A stretch of 64,000 nt of DNA from Plantago ovata (taxonomy: Eukaryota; Streptophyta; Magnoliopsida; Lamiales; Plantaginaceae). The notes beneath the pieces were generated by a model. That model was not told where the DNA came from, ran no database searches, and saw nothing but the letters and a program-made list of their open reading frames with translations. The DNA lies in assembly GCA_028274465.1 (NCBI GenBank), contig CM051455.1:45649129-45713128 (forward strand). Reading direction: 5' to 3'. Shown one piece after another: positions 35,876 through 49,889 of the stretch. How positions within the stretch are numbered: the stretch's first letter is position 1; every line of letters starts with the position of its first letter. The translations under genes were made by a program, and so were the position numbers.

Positions 35876-38800
35876 ATGGCGTCATCGGCAATCGCAACGA
35901 CGCTAAATTTCTCATCATTCTCCCGCAGGTGCGTGCTTCCTCCCTTCCTCTGAGATGATTCTACTCTTGTCTAATCAATTCACTACTCTTCGTTTGTGCT
36001 TATTGCAATTATTATTTCTGTTACCGGCAGGAAATCGTCTAGACCTATAGTTTCGCCTCTATCCAGCTCATCCAGTGATAATCATTCATCAATTGGTATG
36101 TATACACTTCCAATTTTGATGAATTAACTTAATTGTCCGGCGCCAAGGCGTTGCAATGGTGTGAGCCTGCTAGGTTTTGATTTCGTGATGTTTTGCAGGT
36201 TTTTCTAGTAGAACAAATAATCCATTGCGGTTAAAGCTTGACCAAAGTGATGTTCACTCTAATCCGAGGTTTGTCCGCCTTGATATATATTGTTTTAGTG
36301 TTAACCATTCAATTTTGCAACATTTAGATGCTTAGTCACTGTTTGCCAAAACTTCAAATTACTGTCAAGTGATTACTTGGACTAGAGTCAGGTAGAAGTG
36401 TTTTGAAATGGGCTTACCAAATCACGTAAACGTTATAAGTTGGAAGAATTATTCTAACTTGTCAGAAGCTATAATCAATTTTTGCTAATAGAATTTTTAG
36501 TGATTATGCTTCAGAAAAGCTATCAACATTTGGGAACACTCGGCTATCATGGTATCATATTGGCTACTATAACATTAAGATTTTGAAGGGCTATGAACAA
36601 TGTGAAGAGTTGATATGTTAACTACTTGCTGTGTGAGGACCTTGCTATCAACTAACTGCAGTTTCTTTTTTAGTGTTATCGAAAATTCTTCAGCATTCAG
36701 CAATGGTGTAATAGAAGCCAAAGGGGGGAATCCCCCCATTATGCCAGCTGTGGTGACACCAGCAGGAGCCGTGGATCTTTCTACACTAATGTTCAGAAGC
36801 CGTATAATCTTCGTTGGACAACCAATTAGTGCACCGGTTGCTGAGAGAGTTATCTCACAGCTAGTGACATTGGCAACAGTTGATGAAGAATCAGATATTT
36901 TGGTATTCCAAATTTTCTCTAGCTTTATTGTGTTGTGTGCAAATAATGAGTGGTGAGTTCCTCTATGATCCAATTGTGCTGTTCATTTCTTTCTCTTTGT
37001 AGCTGTATCTGAACTGCCCAGGTGGGAGCGTATACTCCATCATAGCAATATATGACTGCATGTCCTGGGTAAGGCTATGATTTGTTTATCATTCTGTTTC
37101 TTTGGCGTACTGCAATTCTTGCTCTCACCCATTACATTGATGCATGCATTGTGGTCTTTGCAATCCTCAGATAAAGCCAAAAGTTGGTACAGTATGTTTT
37201 GGAACTGTTGCAAGCAATGCCACGCTCCTCCTTGCTGGTGGAGAAAAAGGAATGCGTTATTCCATGCCAAATTCTCGGATAATGATTCAACAACCTCAAA
37301 CTAGTTGTGGAGTAAGATATATCTCTTTTATCTTTTAAGTTTTTGTGGAGTAGATAAGATATTAGGTATGGCCAATGGCTGAGTCATTCTATTCTCATCT
37401 CAAGAATTTGTGACACACATACCGCTCTCATACATAATAAATTAAAACTGCAGTCTTAGTTCTAACTTGATCAATCTTCATCTGTGTTCTGTCTTTGATT
37501 GCATATAATAATGTTGGTAGACCTGCTGAAGGCCTGTTTCGTAATTTTTAAGTCATGAAAATAGAAGATTTCAATCTGCTATTAGAACTCGGTGGAGTAC
37601 TGCTACTTGTTCATGTACATGCCTTTCAATGAATTCAGACACTACTGGTTTATTTATGTCGTAGTGGTCTGCTAGATACACTGTGACAAATAAACAACTA
37701 TTGACTGATGAAAATAAGAGTGAATAATCTGAATCATGGTTATGTTTTTACAAACCTTGTGACAAGACTGAATACTCGGAAGTTGCTATAATGACCTTTC
37801 ACATTGTGCTGATAGTTTCCCTTTTATGTGTTAGACAACCGAAGAATTATGTATGGCTGAAATTTACATTTTTGTGGTTGCATTTGTAAGTTATGGGCCT
37901 AATAATTCTTTTTCTCCTGCTAGGGTCACGTGTTAAATGTGAGACGCGAAGTTGACGAAGCAGCTCGACTTCGTCAAGTGAGTTCATCTATTGTTAGCAG
38001 CTTATGATCAACAGTAAAACTAGCTTCTGAACGATTGCTACATAGATCTGTCAATTTCATCTGGATATTTTCTTTTAAAAATAAAAATAAATTCAGACTT
38101 TGTTAAGTACACTATATGTTTATCACCGTGAGTATTTTCTGCCGATAAGGTGTCCTGGTGTCATCAGTTTTATAAGTTTCACCTTCTAAGCATTACTGAA
38201 CTGGGCATGCTGGTGGATTCCAGACTTATGTGATCAATTTTATGTAATTTGATAAAATTAGTCAACTAGCAACTACAGTACATAGTAATCATAAATTGAT
38301 GTCTGTCTGTCTTGTGGCTGGTATATACTGTTCATATTTTAGGAAATTGATTGTCTGTTCTCTAACATCATTCTGATGGTTGGTTAATGCAGAAAATAGA
38401 CAAAATGTATGCTGCATTTACCGGTCAACCTCTTGAAATAGTGCAGAGGTTCACAGATAGACATCGTTACATGTCTCCTGCTGAGGTGATGATCTTGGTT
38501 TCTTACTCATGTTTTTCTTTCCATTTTTTCTTTTTTTTTGATCATGCAGGTTCTCCTCTATTTTCCTACTCTTTAGAATTAGAATCATACTGAAAAAGTG
38601 AAAAAAGTGAAATCCATGTCTAGTAACCAAAAAGCAAGATCTCAATGAGGGAAAGACGGGGTGTTAAAACATGATGAATTGGAGAAATAAATGGTCATGT
38701 GTTTAGTTCTGTAGACTGCTGGGAATGGAACTAATAACTCAATATATCCAGAGAAATATAATATTAACTCTAGTTATTACTGCTGGCTATATATAGCTGT

Positions 38801-39071
38801 ATCACGTTGTAGAAGTGAATATGTAGAATATTTTATTTGCCCTGTAAATTCTGATCAATTGACCACAAATCGCAAATATATGGAGTTGTTTTGTTTTTTA
38901 GCCTCTCAGGTTCCATTGCCTATGCAATGATTACTCTCGTGTCTGATGACTGAGGGAACTTTCATGGATTAATACGAAGATCTTGCCTCCCAAATATCAA
39001 AATGTAACATTTCTTCTTTGCAGGCTTTGGATTTTGGTCTCATTGATGGAATCCTGGAAACAGAGTACTGA
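35876..39071 (+). CDS. Plastid CLPP6-like protein, Ser kept but His and Asp of the triad replaced
   Basis: Nine exons: 35876-35928, 36031-36095, 36199-36268, 36674-36902, 37003-37068, 37171-37311, 37924-37977, 38393-38485 and 39024-39071. All have GT-AG borders and give 272 aa. The Ser/Arg-rich N-terminus ([20 protein letters not shown]) is a plastid transit peptide. The core follows plant ClpP6 closely: [73 protein letters not shown] and [16 protein letters not shown]. ClpP6 is a subunit of the stromal Clp protease ring. Here Ser176 (VASNA) remains, but the His expected in MIHQP is Gln201 (CAA, 37288-37290) and the Asp expected in HVEDVRR is Asn213 (AAT, 37936-37938). The residues after Ser also differ (NA for QG). 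It may act as a ClpR-like inactive subunit or be a decaying paralogue. Intact frame and splice sites argue against a simple pseudogene. Confidence 0.9.
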
Positions 39072-39960
39072 GTTGGAATCTTAAGTCTACATCGGCAGTC
39101 AAGGCGCCAAGTAACCCTCGAGCATCTGGCACAGTTGAGAATCTGAGTTGTGCTCTTCCAATTATTCGATCAGCCTTAGTTGCCCATCAAATAATTCTAT
39201 CAGAATATTCAAACAACCTATTGCATATGTACCAGGAACATGTACCATATCAACTTTTTCTGTTGTTTAGGGTGATGAAACAAGTTAGACGACCTGATTC
39301 TTCAGTTATTAATTTATTATCATTCATACAACAGACACCTTTATCTCTTCTTGGCAAATGAAGTACTCCTAGATTAATTCTGTTATTAGAATGATTTCAC
39401 AGAAACAACTTTTATTCTTAGATTAATTCTGTTATTAGAAACAACTTTTATCATTAATGATTGCCCCATTTGATCACGGAAATAACTTGAACTAAACACT
39501 CTTTTACTAGAACATGTCAGAAATAACCTTTACACATTATTGCAATACTGATTATACAAAATTTCTGATATTGTCATATGAGCTTGTTAAATAGAGTAAG
39601 GCAGGAAGCCAGTGTTGTATCTCCCAAAATTGATATAACAATGAAGAATCTACTCTGGAGGTCATAGGCAACGGGGCTTTATATTGTATGCATCATTGCA
39701 AGAAATTGTTTCTGATGCGTTATTTACCTGCAAAAGAACACATTTACACACATGTTAGCTCAGTGTAGTCTTGTTCTCTACCTAAAGAAAAATCACACTT
39801 TGCAAAAGACATAAATTTGACTAGTCTAGAATCGGGTATAGCTGATACTGAAGTAGCTTATCACAAACACAATCTTGCTGACAATGGGATGCGTTGCATG
39901 ATTTCTGATTGTTTGCAATTGAAGCATCATAGAGTGATTAACATAGCTGAAGTGGACTTG
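39072..39960. other. Convergent 3' regions of the CLPP6-like gene and NUS1
   Basis: The two genes end tail to tail. A possible last NUS1 exon border lies here: acceptor ttcttttgcag on the minus strand at about 39728-39738, followed by GTAAATAA. A repeated TTAGATTAATTCTGTTATTA phrase occurs at about 39368 and 39418. Confidence 0.5.
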
Positions 39961-41472
39961 CTACATACCATAGTTCTGATTCACCATGGTAAACCTGTGG
40001 ACTGCTTTGATGAGAGCACCGAGCTTCATCGATCGCAATGATCCCATATGCCTGCAGCCAAAAGTACAATAAGTTTCATATGTGGTATATTTTTATTTAC
40101 AGTTTTAAGCATTTCATTTCCCCTATACATTGGAGTAAAATATATCAACTCTAAAAATGCAAGGTACTTAGTACTCACACAATCTCAGTATAACGGATTC
40201 TCCATGCTGGGAATCCCAAGTGGCATCTTGCACGCCCATAAACCAACATCAGATCAGGATCTCTTCCAGTATATCCTTATTTTACCAAAAAAAAAAAAAA
40301 GAGTATATTTAGTAGAGCCATGGATCATGATGTTTAAAGGCTTTAAGAGGGAAGAGGACGAAAATGAACGACGTTGGAAAACATGCATAACCGTACCTAT
40401 TGCCTCAAGAGAATTTCTCAAGTCAGACTCAGTCAAATCTGGTTTTTCGGTGCTGGAAACCAAATAATGTTTCTCTAACAGAAAATTAGCGGCTCTAGCA
40501 ACTGCATGTTTCCCATCGGAAGATGAAATGGCTTCGAAATTCATAGATTTATGCTGAAGAAGCATTTCAGTTGTTGTATTTTCCTGGTCAAGGATCATTG
40601 GTCATTAAATTAGAGGCCATTTAGGCATCAACTTGAAGTAAGTTCTGATATTGCATGTTCTGTTGCCACTGGTTTAAAATCACCATCAGATCATTGTCCG
40701 CTAAACACGAAAATGATACTCATGTGGCTTTTCAGAAATGACAAATACCCAGAATTAACTTCCTATTAAAGAGAAGGGTGACCAAGGAGACAGAAAACAA
40801 GGTATTTCTTCAAATAAACTTTTGCTGTAATAAGCAATGATCTCACATAGAGAATTTCACCAAAATGGACAGACAACCAGTCATGAAATCAATGATGAAA
40901 CTTAAAAAGTGGATAATGCAGACCGGGTTCATACCTTTGACATATTTACATTTTTCAGCCATATATTGAGGGTTTCTTTGGACTTCTTGAGCACTCCTGA
41001 CAAGAAAATATCAATTCTATCAATTCTAATCCTTATCCATGAAATGCTGGCATACAACAAACATGGATTACTAAGGTTATCTTGATAGTATTAGTATGAT
41101 GGCATCTGTACCTTCTTTATCATAGAGGCATACATTTTTTACGCCAATAGATACAAGCCACTGCAGAAGCTCAAGAACTTTCCAAGTCTGTAGAGCTTCT
41201 TCACTGTCTATAACAACAGCTAGATACTGAACTTTACTAATATCAAATTTTTTGTATCTCTTCAAGAAGCCACTGGAAATTAGAAAGCTCTCCACTGCAT
41301 TCACCAGTCGCAGCAATAAGTAATAGATGCTCAACATCAAATGCATGAAGTCCCACAGCAACCAAAGCCCGAGATTGCCACTCTGCAATAGCAGTATACC
41401 AAATAAGCATCTGAGTAAGTTTAAGCAGAAGTGCATAAAATCTACAGGAGCCATCTTAACAGCTTTCAACAT
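39961..41472 (-). CDS. NUS1: NUS1/LEW1, non-catalytic subunit of cis-prenyltransferase
   Basis: This protein pairs with a cis-prenyltransferase at the ER to make dehydrodolichyl diphosphate, the precursor of the dolichol used for protein glycosylation (Arabidopsis LEW1). Minus-strand exons are 41472-41112, 40996-40935, 40583-40397, 40275-40179 and 40051-39961, in phase, giving 265 aa. The N-terminal half has hydrophobic membrane segments (LLRCLFGILLLQSGNLGLWL, MHLMLSIYYLLLRLV). The rest is the degenerate UPP-synthase fold: YLAVVIDSEEA, VKNVCLYDKEGVLKKSK, SDGKHAVARAANFLL and RDPDLMLVYGRARCHLGFPA followed by WRIRYTEI. It lacks the catalytic Asp-rich motif of true synthases, as NUS1 proteins do. 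An alternative donor at 39968 (gtatgtag) could join a last exon at 39727-39720, changing the C-terminal residue from Met to Lys. A non-coding first exon lies at about 43640-43449. Confidence 0.9.
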
Positions 41473-42519
41473 TTTTCTAGCAACTCCAAGAATACAACAG
41501 ATTCACATCTATACAAGACTCCTCCTAATAGTGTGGTTCATCATACTTAGCACATATTGTATGGTATTCCAATAAGTTTCAGGTTAACGCCATAATATGC
41601 TGAAGATGGATAACATGCATCCACATATTCTACCTTGTCCATTTCAACGTGCATATCCTTCCATATCATCCAAGCAATAAATAATTCCACCAAAAAATAT
41701 AATCAGTGCAGTTGCTTACCGAAGACATCCAATCGCGGACCTTCGGCATTCCGCCTCCTAAATCCAAAATTCTGTAAATACAAACAAAATATTACTACAA
41801 GGAAAACATAACAGACATCAATTAGAGGAGGCAAAAATAACATAGGTACATCAAGTGAAAAGGTAGAGATAGTTACTGAGATTCAATCCAGCGAAAGAAC
41901 ATAATCATTCGCATGACATCAAGCTCCACCATATCTGAATATAGAGAGAGCATAACATAAATTTTGGAAATCCATGAATGAAAGTCAATAAGGGTCATTC
42001 TCTTCATCATCCTTACTACTCAACAAACACAAAAATATGGCGAAAAGACAAGCAAGCAAGAACAAGTGGAAGCCAGAATATAAGAAAAACAGAAAAAGTG
42101 ATGTGAAAAAGGCAATGGAGAAAGGTGAGCGAGTGACCCTTAATATCTGCTTGTTCCAGGAAAAGTTGCAATGCATGAGTTTGGGCAAGTTAAATCCTTT
42201 CTCTCTTCAGTCCACCAATAAAAATATGTTTGCAAATCCTTCATTTAACAAATTTCACCCATAAACTGAAAATCTGCCTAAACAAACCCACCAAAAAAAA
42301 AAGTACTAAAACATACTTGTTTCTTTTTAGCCTTTTGTAAAACATTTCATTCTATAATAATACCGAGTAAAAACTGACTACTCAATACTAGCCCTAGCCT
42401 TTTGATATATGACAATGCTATTGTTGTTGTCTATTTTGGTCCAGCTCAGACAACTAGAGAGGCCAATCAACAAAGAGGGTACATAGCACACAGGTAGAGG
42501 GGATGATTTCTACTTGGTT

Positions 42520-42680
42520 GGATATTGCTATTAGGCCTGGCAATTGGGCCGGATCAGTCCAGTCCTCCATGGATCGGACCGGTGCGGATCGGATCCGTTG
42601 CTGGTCCGAAGGAAGACTGGTCGGATCGGTCCAGGATCCGGGCCGGACCGGATTGGATCCTTGATCCGGCCCGTTTTTTG
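42520..42680. repeat. GC-rich GGATCCGG/GGACCGG palindromic repeat in the NUS1 intron
   Basis: Begins near TAGGCCTGGCAATTGGGCCG and is packed with GGATCGG, GGACCGG and GGATCC motifs up to GATCCGGCCCG. It stands out from the AT-rich intron. The right part (from 42598) is also present at 52594-52670. It is probably a degraded transposon end; class unknown. Confidence 0.5.
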
Positions 42681-43290
42681 CTTCTTTTTTTTTTTGCATT
42701 TTTTTTTCCTGCTTAGTAGTCTCTTTCCCCAGGCCCCAGATTTGTTATTGTTTTGACTTTTTTCTGGATGTTTTCAGGTTTTTATGTATGGATAATTTAT
42801 TATCTCATTTTGTATTTTATATAGGTGGGTTTCTTGATTATTAAAAAAAATGCACTATTTTTATGTGACGAACAAACAACGATTTTGACTAAGAAAAACT
42901 AATATGCATTAAGATACAAGTATTAATAGTGCAATACATAAATTCAGCAAACTCCCACACAACCATTTCTTTATTTTCTCAATTTTAAGCATTTAGCTAC
43001 TACTAGTGTAAATTTTATCAGTCTGCAATATGACAAAATGCAGCCACTAGAAACCAACTGTAATAGAAATGCAAAATTAGAATCCCATCTAGCTTGGTTA
43101 TCGATTCCGAGCTATACAAACTACTCTACTACTGAAGGCACAAATTCTATAATCCAGAATCCAGATAAATCAATAATAGAATCACAATCTCACAAAATGC
43201 AAGCAGTAGCAATTGGAGATATCCTGACGCCAAAACGCAAGCATAATACACAGTACTATACGGAAGCAAGTCAAGCAACAACCAGATGAA
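42598..43290. repeat. Duplicated block, copy 1 (within NUS1 intron)
   Basis: About 690 bp nearly identical to 52594-53228. The second copy lacks roughly 40-60 bp near its right end and has scattered substitutions and small indels. Shared markers include gttgctggtccgaaggaaga, the poly-T tract, tgtgacgaacaaacaacg and tacggaagcaagtcaagc. Confidence 0.92.
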
Positions 43291-43448
43291 CTGAAATATT
43301 CACACAGGCAAATTATCAAACAGTTGGTGCTCAAACAAAAAAGTTTCATTTAAACTTAGAATCTTCAAATATACTCAAACAAAATTGAAACCCCAGATGG
43401 AGAAATAACTAATTACTTCACAAAAATCAGTAAAAGTAGTACAATACC

Positions 43449-43640
43449 TTGGATTTTGAGTATCTAATTGAGTTGGGTACAGGATCTTCTTCCTCCGTAG
43501 CTGAATCGAAATTGCAGTTAGAAGCACTGGAAATCTGGACAGTAGAATCGAGATTGGAGAGAGATGTAAATCAAGGCGTTTTAATTTGGAGAGAGATGCA
43601 AATCGAGCCGGAAGAGAGGGGGGCGAGAGTTTGAGTTCCA
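43449..43640 (-). other. Probable non-coding first exon and promoter-proximal region of NUS1
   Basis: On the minus strand this CT-rich, higher-GC stretch ends ...CAAAATCCAAG|gtattg, a good donor. Another exon-like piece lies near 41767-41719 (tttag|GAGGCGG ... TCTTCG|gtaagc). The intron between them is about 1.7 kb and contains the duplicated block 42598-43290. Exon use is inferred from splice signals only. Confidence 0.5.
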
Positions 43641-43720
43641 GGAAAAACGGGGAGTTTCACTATTTAGTAAAATATTAAACAAATTAGAAAATTTTGAAAA
43701 ATCTTTATCAATCTTATTTG

Positions 43721-44300
43721 GGCAATTTACATCTACCACCCCTGTTATTTTTTTTTATTACATATTCTTCCCTCTTAGTTAGACAATAACATGTAGCCCG
43801 ATGTTACACAAAAACAATTACAGATAGCCCCACGAACTTGAATTTTTGCGAATTAAGAGTTGGAAGTTACATTTATACCCCTGCCGGAATTTCAGAATTT
43901 GAATTGAAACAAACAAGTTAAGTTTGTATTATTTACACATTTGCCTCTAAATTATTTTATTTTACAAAATTAACTTTAATGTATTTCACATTAACCACAA
44001 AAATTATATATATTTCAAGATGAACTAATATTTATTCTATAAGAACCCCAAATTAAGAATTTTTTTCGAAAAAGCCCCAAAAATAAAATGAAAATAAAAA
44101 AAAAAAACTTATCTTCTCCTTCTCCAAGATGAAAATTCCGGTGCCAGAACTAATTCCGGCACCGGAAAAATTACAGCTCCGGCAGGAGCTCCGGTCAGCT
44201 CCTACCGGAGCTGTTTTAAGCTCCAATCGTAGCTGTTAATAAGCTCCGGTCGGAGCTTATTAACAGCTCCGGTCGGAGCTTATTAACAGCTCCGACTGGC
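43721..44300. mobile_element. Palindrome-bearing MITE family, copy C, right end missing
   Basis: The left terminus GGGCAATTTACATCTACC resembles the terminal repeat of copy A, and shared internal phrases follow (acatgtagccc, aattacagatagccccacga). A 10-bp hairpin, TTCCGGTGCC (44136-44145) with GGCACCGGAA (44158-44167), is followed by AGCTCC/GGAGCT units to 44300, including exact 23-bp tandem copies (AGCTCCGGTCGGAGCTTATT then AAC). No right terminus was found. Confidence 0.65.
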
Positions 44301-45269
44301 AAATTGGCAACAAGCAAAAGTTATGCCTTTATTTCTGAAAAGTTTGAGCATCATAGAAAGTACACTTTCCATCAGAGAGATCGGAGACAAAAGATGGTAG
44401 TCTCAGTTGCTTAAATGCGCCTTTGACGAGACACTGTATGAGATCTAGAAAGGTCGTAATCCGATAATTTTTAGGTAACAGCCGCTGCATAGATATTTGG
44501 ATAGAATGATCGTTAAAAGTTGAAACTGTCATCAAGGAGTGACATGAAATAACGAAAACGTTGAGCCATTTTGATGCTAGCTTAGCCTTGTTTTGATAAA
44601 TTTTGACACTACTAGTTTACTAGATTGGCTTGGATCGGATGTATAAGGTTGATATATGTGTATTTGGAGTTATAAGGTGGTAGAGAAGTAGTGTAGAAGC
44701 ATGAGTAGGATAGTGTTAAATTTGACGTTTCAAACAAGACTAGATAGCTTGGATCTTTAATTTTTAATTGGGTTGGAATAAAATACAAGTATATTTAAAA
44801 AAAAGTTATGCCTTAATTTTTATGAGAATTGGAAACTGTTTCATTTTTTAAGAATCCGAAACACACCGCGTACTAGATTTAAATCAATGAGATAGGATCA
44901 GAGTTGGGTGCAAGTGTAGGTGATTCTTGGCCATAGCTCATTACACAATTTTTCTGTACCGGAAAGGGACATTTTCGCGTGCAGAAAACATAGTTCATTG
45001 CCAGTTTGCCAATCATGATAACATACACCAATGAGTTATATATAAGTAAAACAGAAAAAAAACAAAGAGCTAGCTAGAAGTTACATCACTACATCCAAAG
45101 TTGCCTATAAATTAACTCAGACGAACAAATTCTGAGACTGTTCAATCTTCTTGGCAAGTCTTTAGCTCTTATAAACTTCATTAGGTCGCTACGTTTCAGA
45201 AACACAAGCTTCTTATCAGCTGAAAAGAATAGTGAGATACTCCACATCCTTGAGCTGAATATATAGTAT
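44301..45269. other. Intergenic between copy C and BUD32
   Basis: A 68-codon minus-strand frame (44329-44535) is open but matches no family I know. The phrase aaaagttatgcct occurs at about 44316 and 44802, bracketing this segment, perhaps an insertion. The end includes the BUD32 3' UTR. Confidence 0.35.
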
Positions 45270-47153
<1,884 letters not shown>

Positions 47154-47487
47154 TTCGAGAAATGTTACCTGCCAACCAAAACACTCTATAACACCAGAAC
47201 ACAAAAAAAAACAACCAAAACTTCAAGAAAATGGTACTTCCATATGATAAGCCAATTAACTCAAGACTCAAGACCAACATGATCATAGTAAAGTGGTAAA
47301 CTACAGGAGCAGTAACATCTACAACAACTTTAAACTAACTCATATTTTCCTCTCAAGACTAGCTAGTAGAAGAAGCTACACATAAGTCAATAGAATGTTA
47401 AATCATCTGAGAGATAAGTGAAGTATAAAGCCCTCCAAGGTTATAAAGAAAATAACTCTATCTGATAGTATATGTCAGATTCTAAGA

Positions 47488-47900
47488 TGTGAAGATACAA
47501 AGGTGAATCATGTGGCTTTGCTACAAGAGAAAATAGTGCTACACGGTAACAAGAAGAAGAAGAACTTCATGATAAAGATCACTCAAGAAATGTTACAAGA
47601 AGAAGAGCAGAATTATCAACTCCTCTGTAGTATAGCTAGACATATTGGTGAAGAGCATGGTTGATGACGTGTTTAGTTGTGATAGGATAGAGTTAGTATT
47701 TAGGATCATGTTAGCATGATAAATATCTCCGGTGCACGTTAGCATGTTTGTCTATTTAGATTAGTAATTATATGGCTGTATAAATAGAACACTTACTCCA
47801 TCTTTCACTGTAATCTGTCCATTTTATTCATCATCAATAAACAATCCATATTAATTTAGCTTGAGCTCTCCTACAATCATGTTAGTGGCGTCTATTCTGA
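47488..47900 (+). repeat. 5' LTR of copia element 2
   Basis: Starts TGTGAAGATAC. TATAAATA lies at 47779-47786. The right border is uncertain (about 47880-47902), set only by the primer-binding site at 47903. Confidence 0.8.
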
Positions 47901-48133
47901 TATGGTACCAGAGCCATTGTGCGGTTTTCTGTGTATGATTGAGCTTGTTTACAGTTCATCTCTCTTTGTTTTTCTCTCGTCTTCCGCTCGATTGTTGGTG
48001 AGTTCATACTGTACTTCCTTTCTCAGCTCGATTAACTCTGCATCTTCGATTTCAGTACTTTTATAGCTTGCTTGTTCGATTTTAAGCACTCTGCAATTGC
48101 TATCGGTTTGCTTTTTTGAGATTTGATTAAGAA

Positions 48134-49530
48134 ATGGCTGGATCTGAAAATACGGTTGATGAAACTGCTAAGGATAGTGGTAAGGCTACTGATAAGCAGC
48201 GTACTACTCCTGTATATGCTTCGATTCATGATGATCCGAATAGTCCTTATCATCTCTATCATGGTGATAATGGCACCTCTGGATCGATTACACCTTTGTT
48301 GATTGGTATGAATTACAACATTTGGCAAAGGAAGTTTACTCTCCAACTGTCTATTCGTAGCAAAATGTGCTTCATAGACGATACTCTTCAGAAACCTGCT
48401 GTTGATTCTGAACATTATCAGCCATGGCTTCGTTGTAACAATATGATACTCTCCTGGCTATTGCACTCTGTTTCTCCTGAGTTTGGTAACACAGTCATGA
48501 ATGAACCGTCTGTTAAGGATGTATGGGATAAGTTGAGTGCTCGGTATGCTGAGGCTGATAATGTGAAGGTTTATTCATTGCAATTTGATTTAGGCTCACT
48601 GGCACAAGGTGTTCAACCTGTTGGTGATTACTTCACCCAGATCTCAGGTCTTTGGGAAGCCTTGAGTAAATACAGGCCTCTTCCAGTATGCACATGTGGA
48701 AAATGTACCTGTCAGGTCTATGCTAAGATAGCAGCAACTTATGATATAGACAAGGTTTTCCAGTTTCTAATGGGTCTCAATGATAATTTTATTGCTCTGA
48801 GGACTAATCTCATTAGTCAGACACCATTGCCTAAGGTTGATAGGGTTTTTCAGCTATGCCAACAGGAGGAGAGACACAAAGCTGTTAGGCATATTAATTA
48901 TGCTTATGCTCAAGGTTCTGGAGGAACTGGTGCTCATGGCCATCAAGGAACTACACCATTTGTTAACACTGACACGGCTGTTTTTGCTGTTCAAGCCACA
49001 AAGAAAGCCAAGACTAAGTGCTCTTACTGTAATAGGCCTGGACATGTCTATGAGAATTGCTTTAAGAGGATTGGATATCCAGCTGATTACAGAATGGTGG
49101 TCCTAGTGGTCCTCCCAATGGTGGTGCTGGTCCTTCTTTCTCTAAAGGTGGTCCTTCACAACAGTCTTATGGTCAATCTTCATCTCACTCTCAGATGCAG
49201 TTCCACCAAGTTCCTCATTCTCAGCCTATGAAGAAACCTGCTTACAACAACAACAGAAGTTTTACTGGTAGCACTGATGGAATTCAAGGCTATGCTGCAA
49301 CTATTATGATGAGTGACCAAGACAGGTTTGATGCTCTCCATGGCAAAGTCCAGTACCTGATGAGTGAACTTGAAGCTGTGAAGACACACTCCAGAGCTAG
49401 TGCAGGGCTTGGTGATTCTCCATCTACTTCTGGGGATATGCCTCTTGTTTATAGTCACTTGGCAGGTATACTCTTATCAATTCTCATCCTAGTACTTTAC
49501 CTCATATTAGTGCGCTTAAATATCAGTATG
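48134..49530 (+). pseudogene. Gag of copia element 2, frameshifted
   Basis: The main frame (48134 onward) reads MAGSENTVDETAKDSGK, then the gag N-terminal domain (SPYHLYHGDN, GMNYNIWQRKF), the UBN2-like core (PSVKDVWDKLSARYAEADN) and a zinc knuckle CSYCNRPGHVYENC (CCHC). Near 49092 a one-base shift moves the frame to a Gly/Pro/Gln-rich tail (NGGPSGPPNGG). Another shift near 49467 precedes the protease frame. Confidence 0.75.
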
Positions 49531-49876
49531 TGATTGATACTGGCGCTACAGATCACATTATTTGTGATTCTTCTTTGTTCACTTCTGATATCACTCCTAT
49601 GACTGCTAAAGTACAAATTCCTAATCATACCATGGCTCCCATTACACACAAAGGCACAGTTCATTTTACACCACAGTTCACTTTATATAATGCTCTTTGT
49701 GTGCCAAGTTTTCAAGTTAATCTCATTTCTGTTAGTAAACTCACTGCTGATAACATTCTTTCTTTTAAGTTTGTTGATAATGTGTGTTTCATACAGGAAA
49801 TTTCCACAAAGAAAATGATTGGACTGGCTCACAGGCATAATTCTCTGTACTTGTTAGATGTTAAGAGTATGTTCTA
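49485..49876 (+). CDS. Copia aspartic protease region, element 2
   Basis: Contains the active-site motif YVIDTGATDHI (Asp-Thr-Gly) followed by the typical plant copia protease sequence (IPNHTMAPITHKGTVHF, VPSFQVNLISVSKL). It runs to a stop at about 49874-49876. The downstream GAG-pre-integrase zinc finger and integrase core do not follow. Part of a broken polyprotein. Confidence 0.75.
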
Positions 49877-49889
49877 GTTTATAACTTAA

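Noticed and set aside
42525..42756. Plus-strand Arg/Gly-rich frames in the NUS1 intron and the similar ones at 52591-52845
   Set aside because: They are translations of the GGATCCGG-type repeat in the duplicated block and have no protein-like features.
44329..44535. 68-codon minus-strand frame next to MITE copy C
   Set aside because: It reads like protein and could be a captured gene fragment, but I recognise no domain and the element's right end is missing, so I did not call a gene or a Pack-MULE.
48837..49106. Alternative frame inside copia gag
   Set aside because: It overlaps the recognised gag frame, which has the zinc knuckle; the alternative has no motif.
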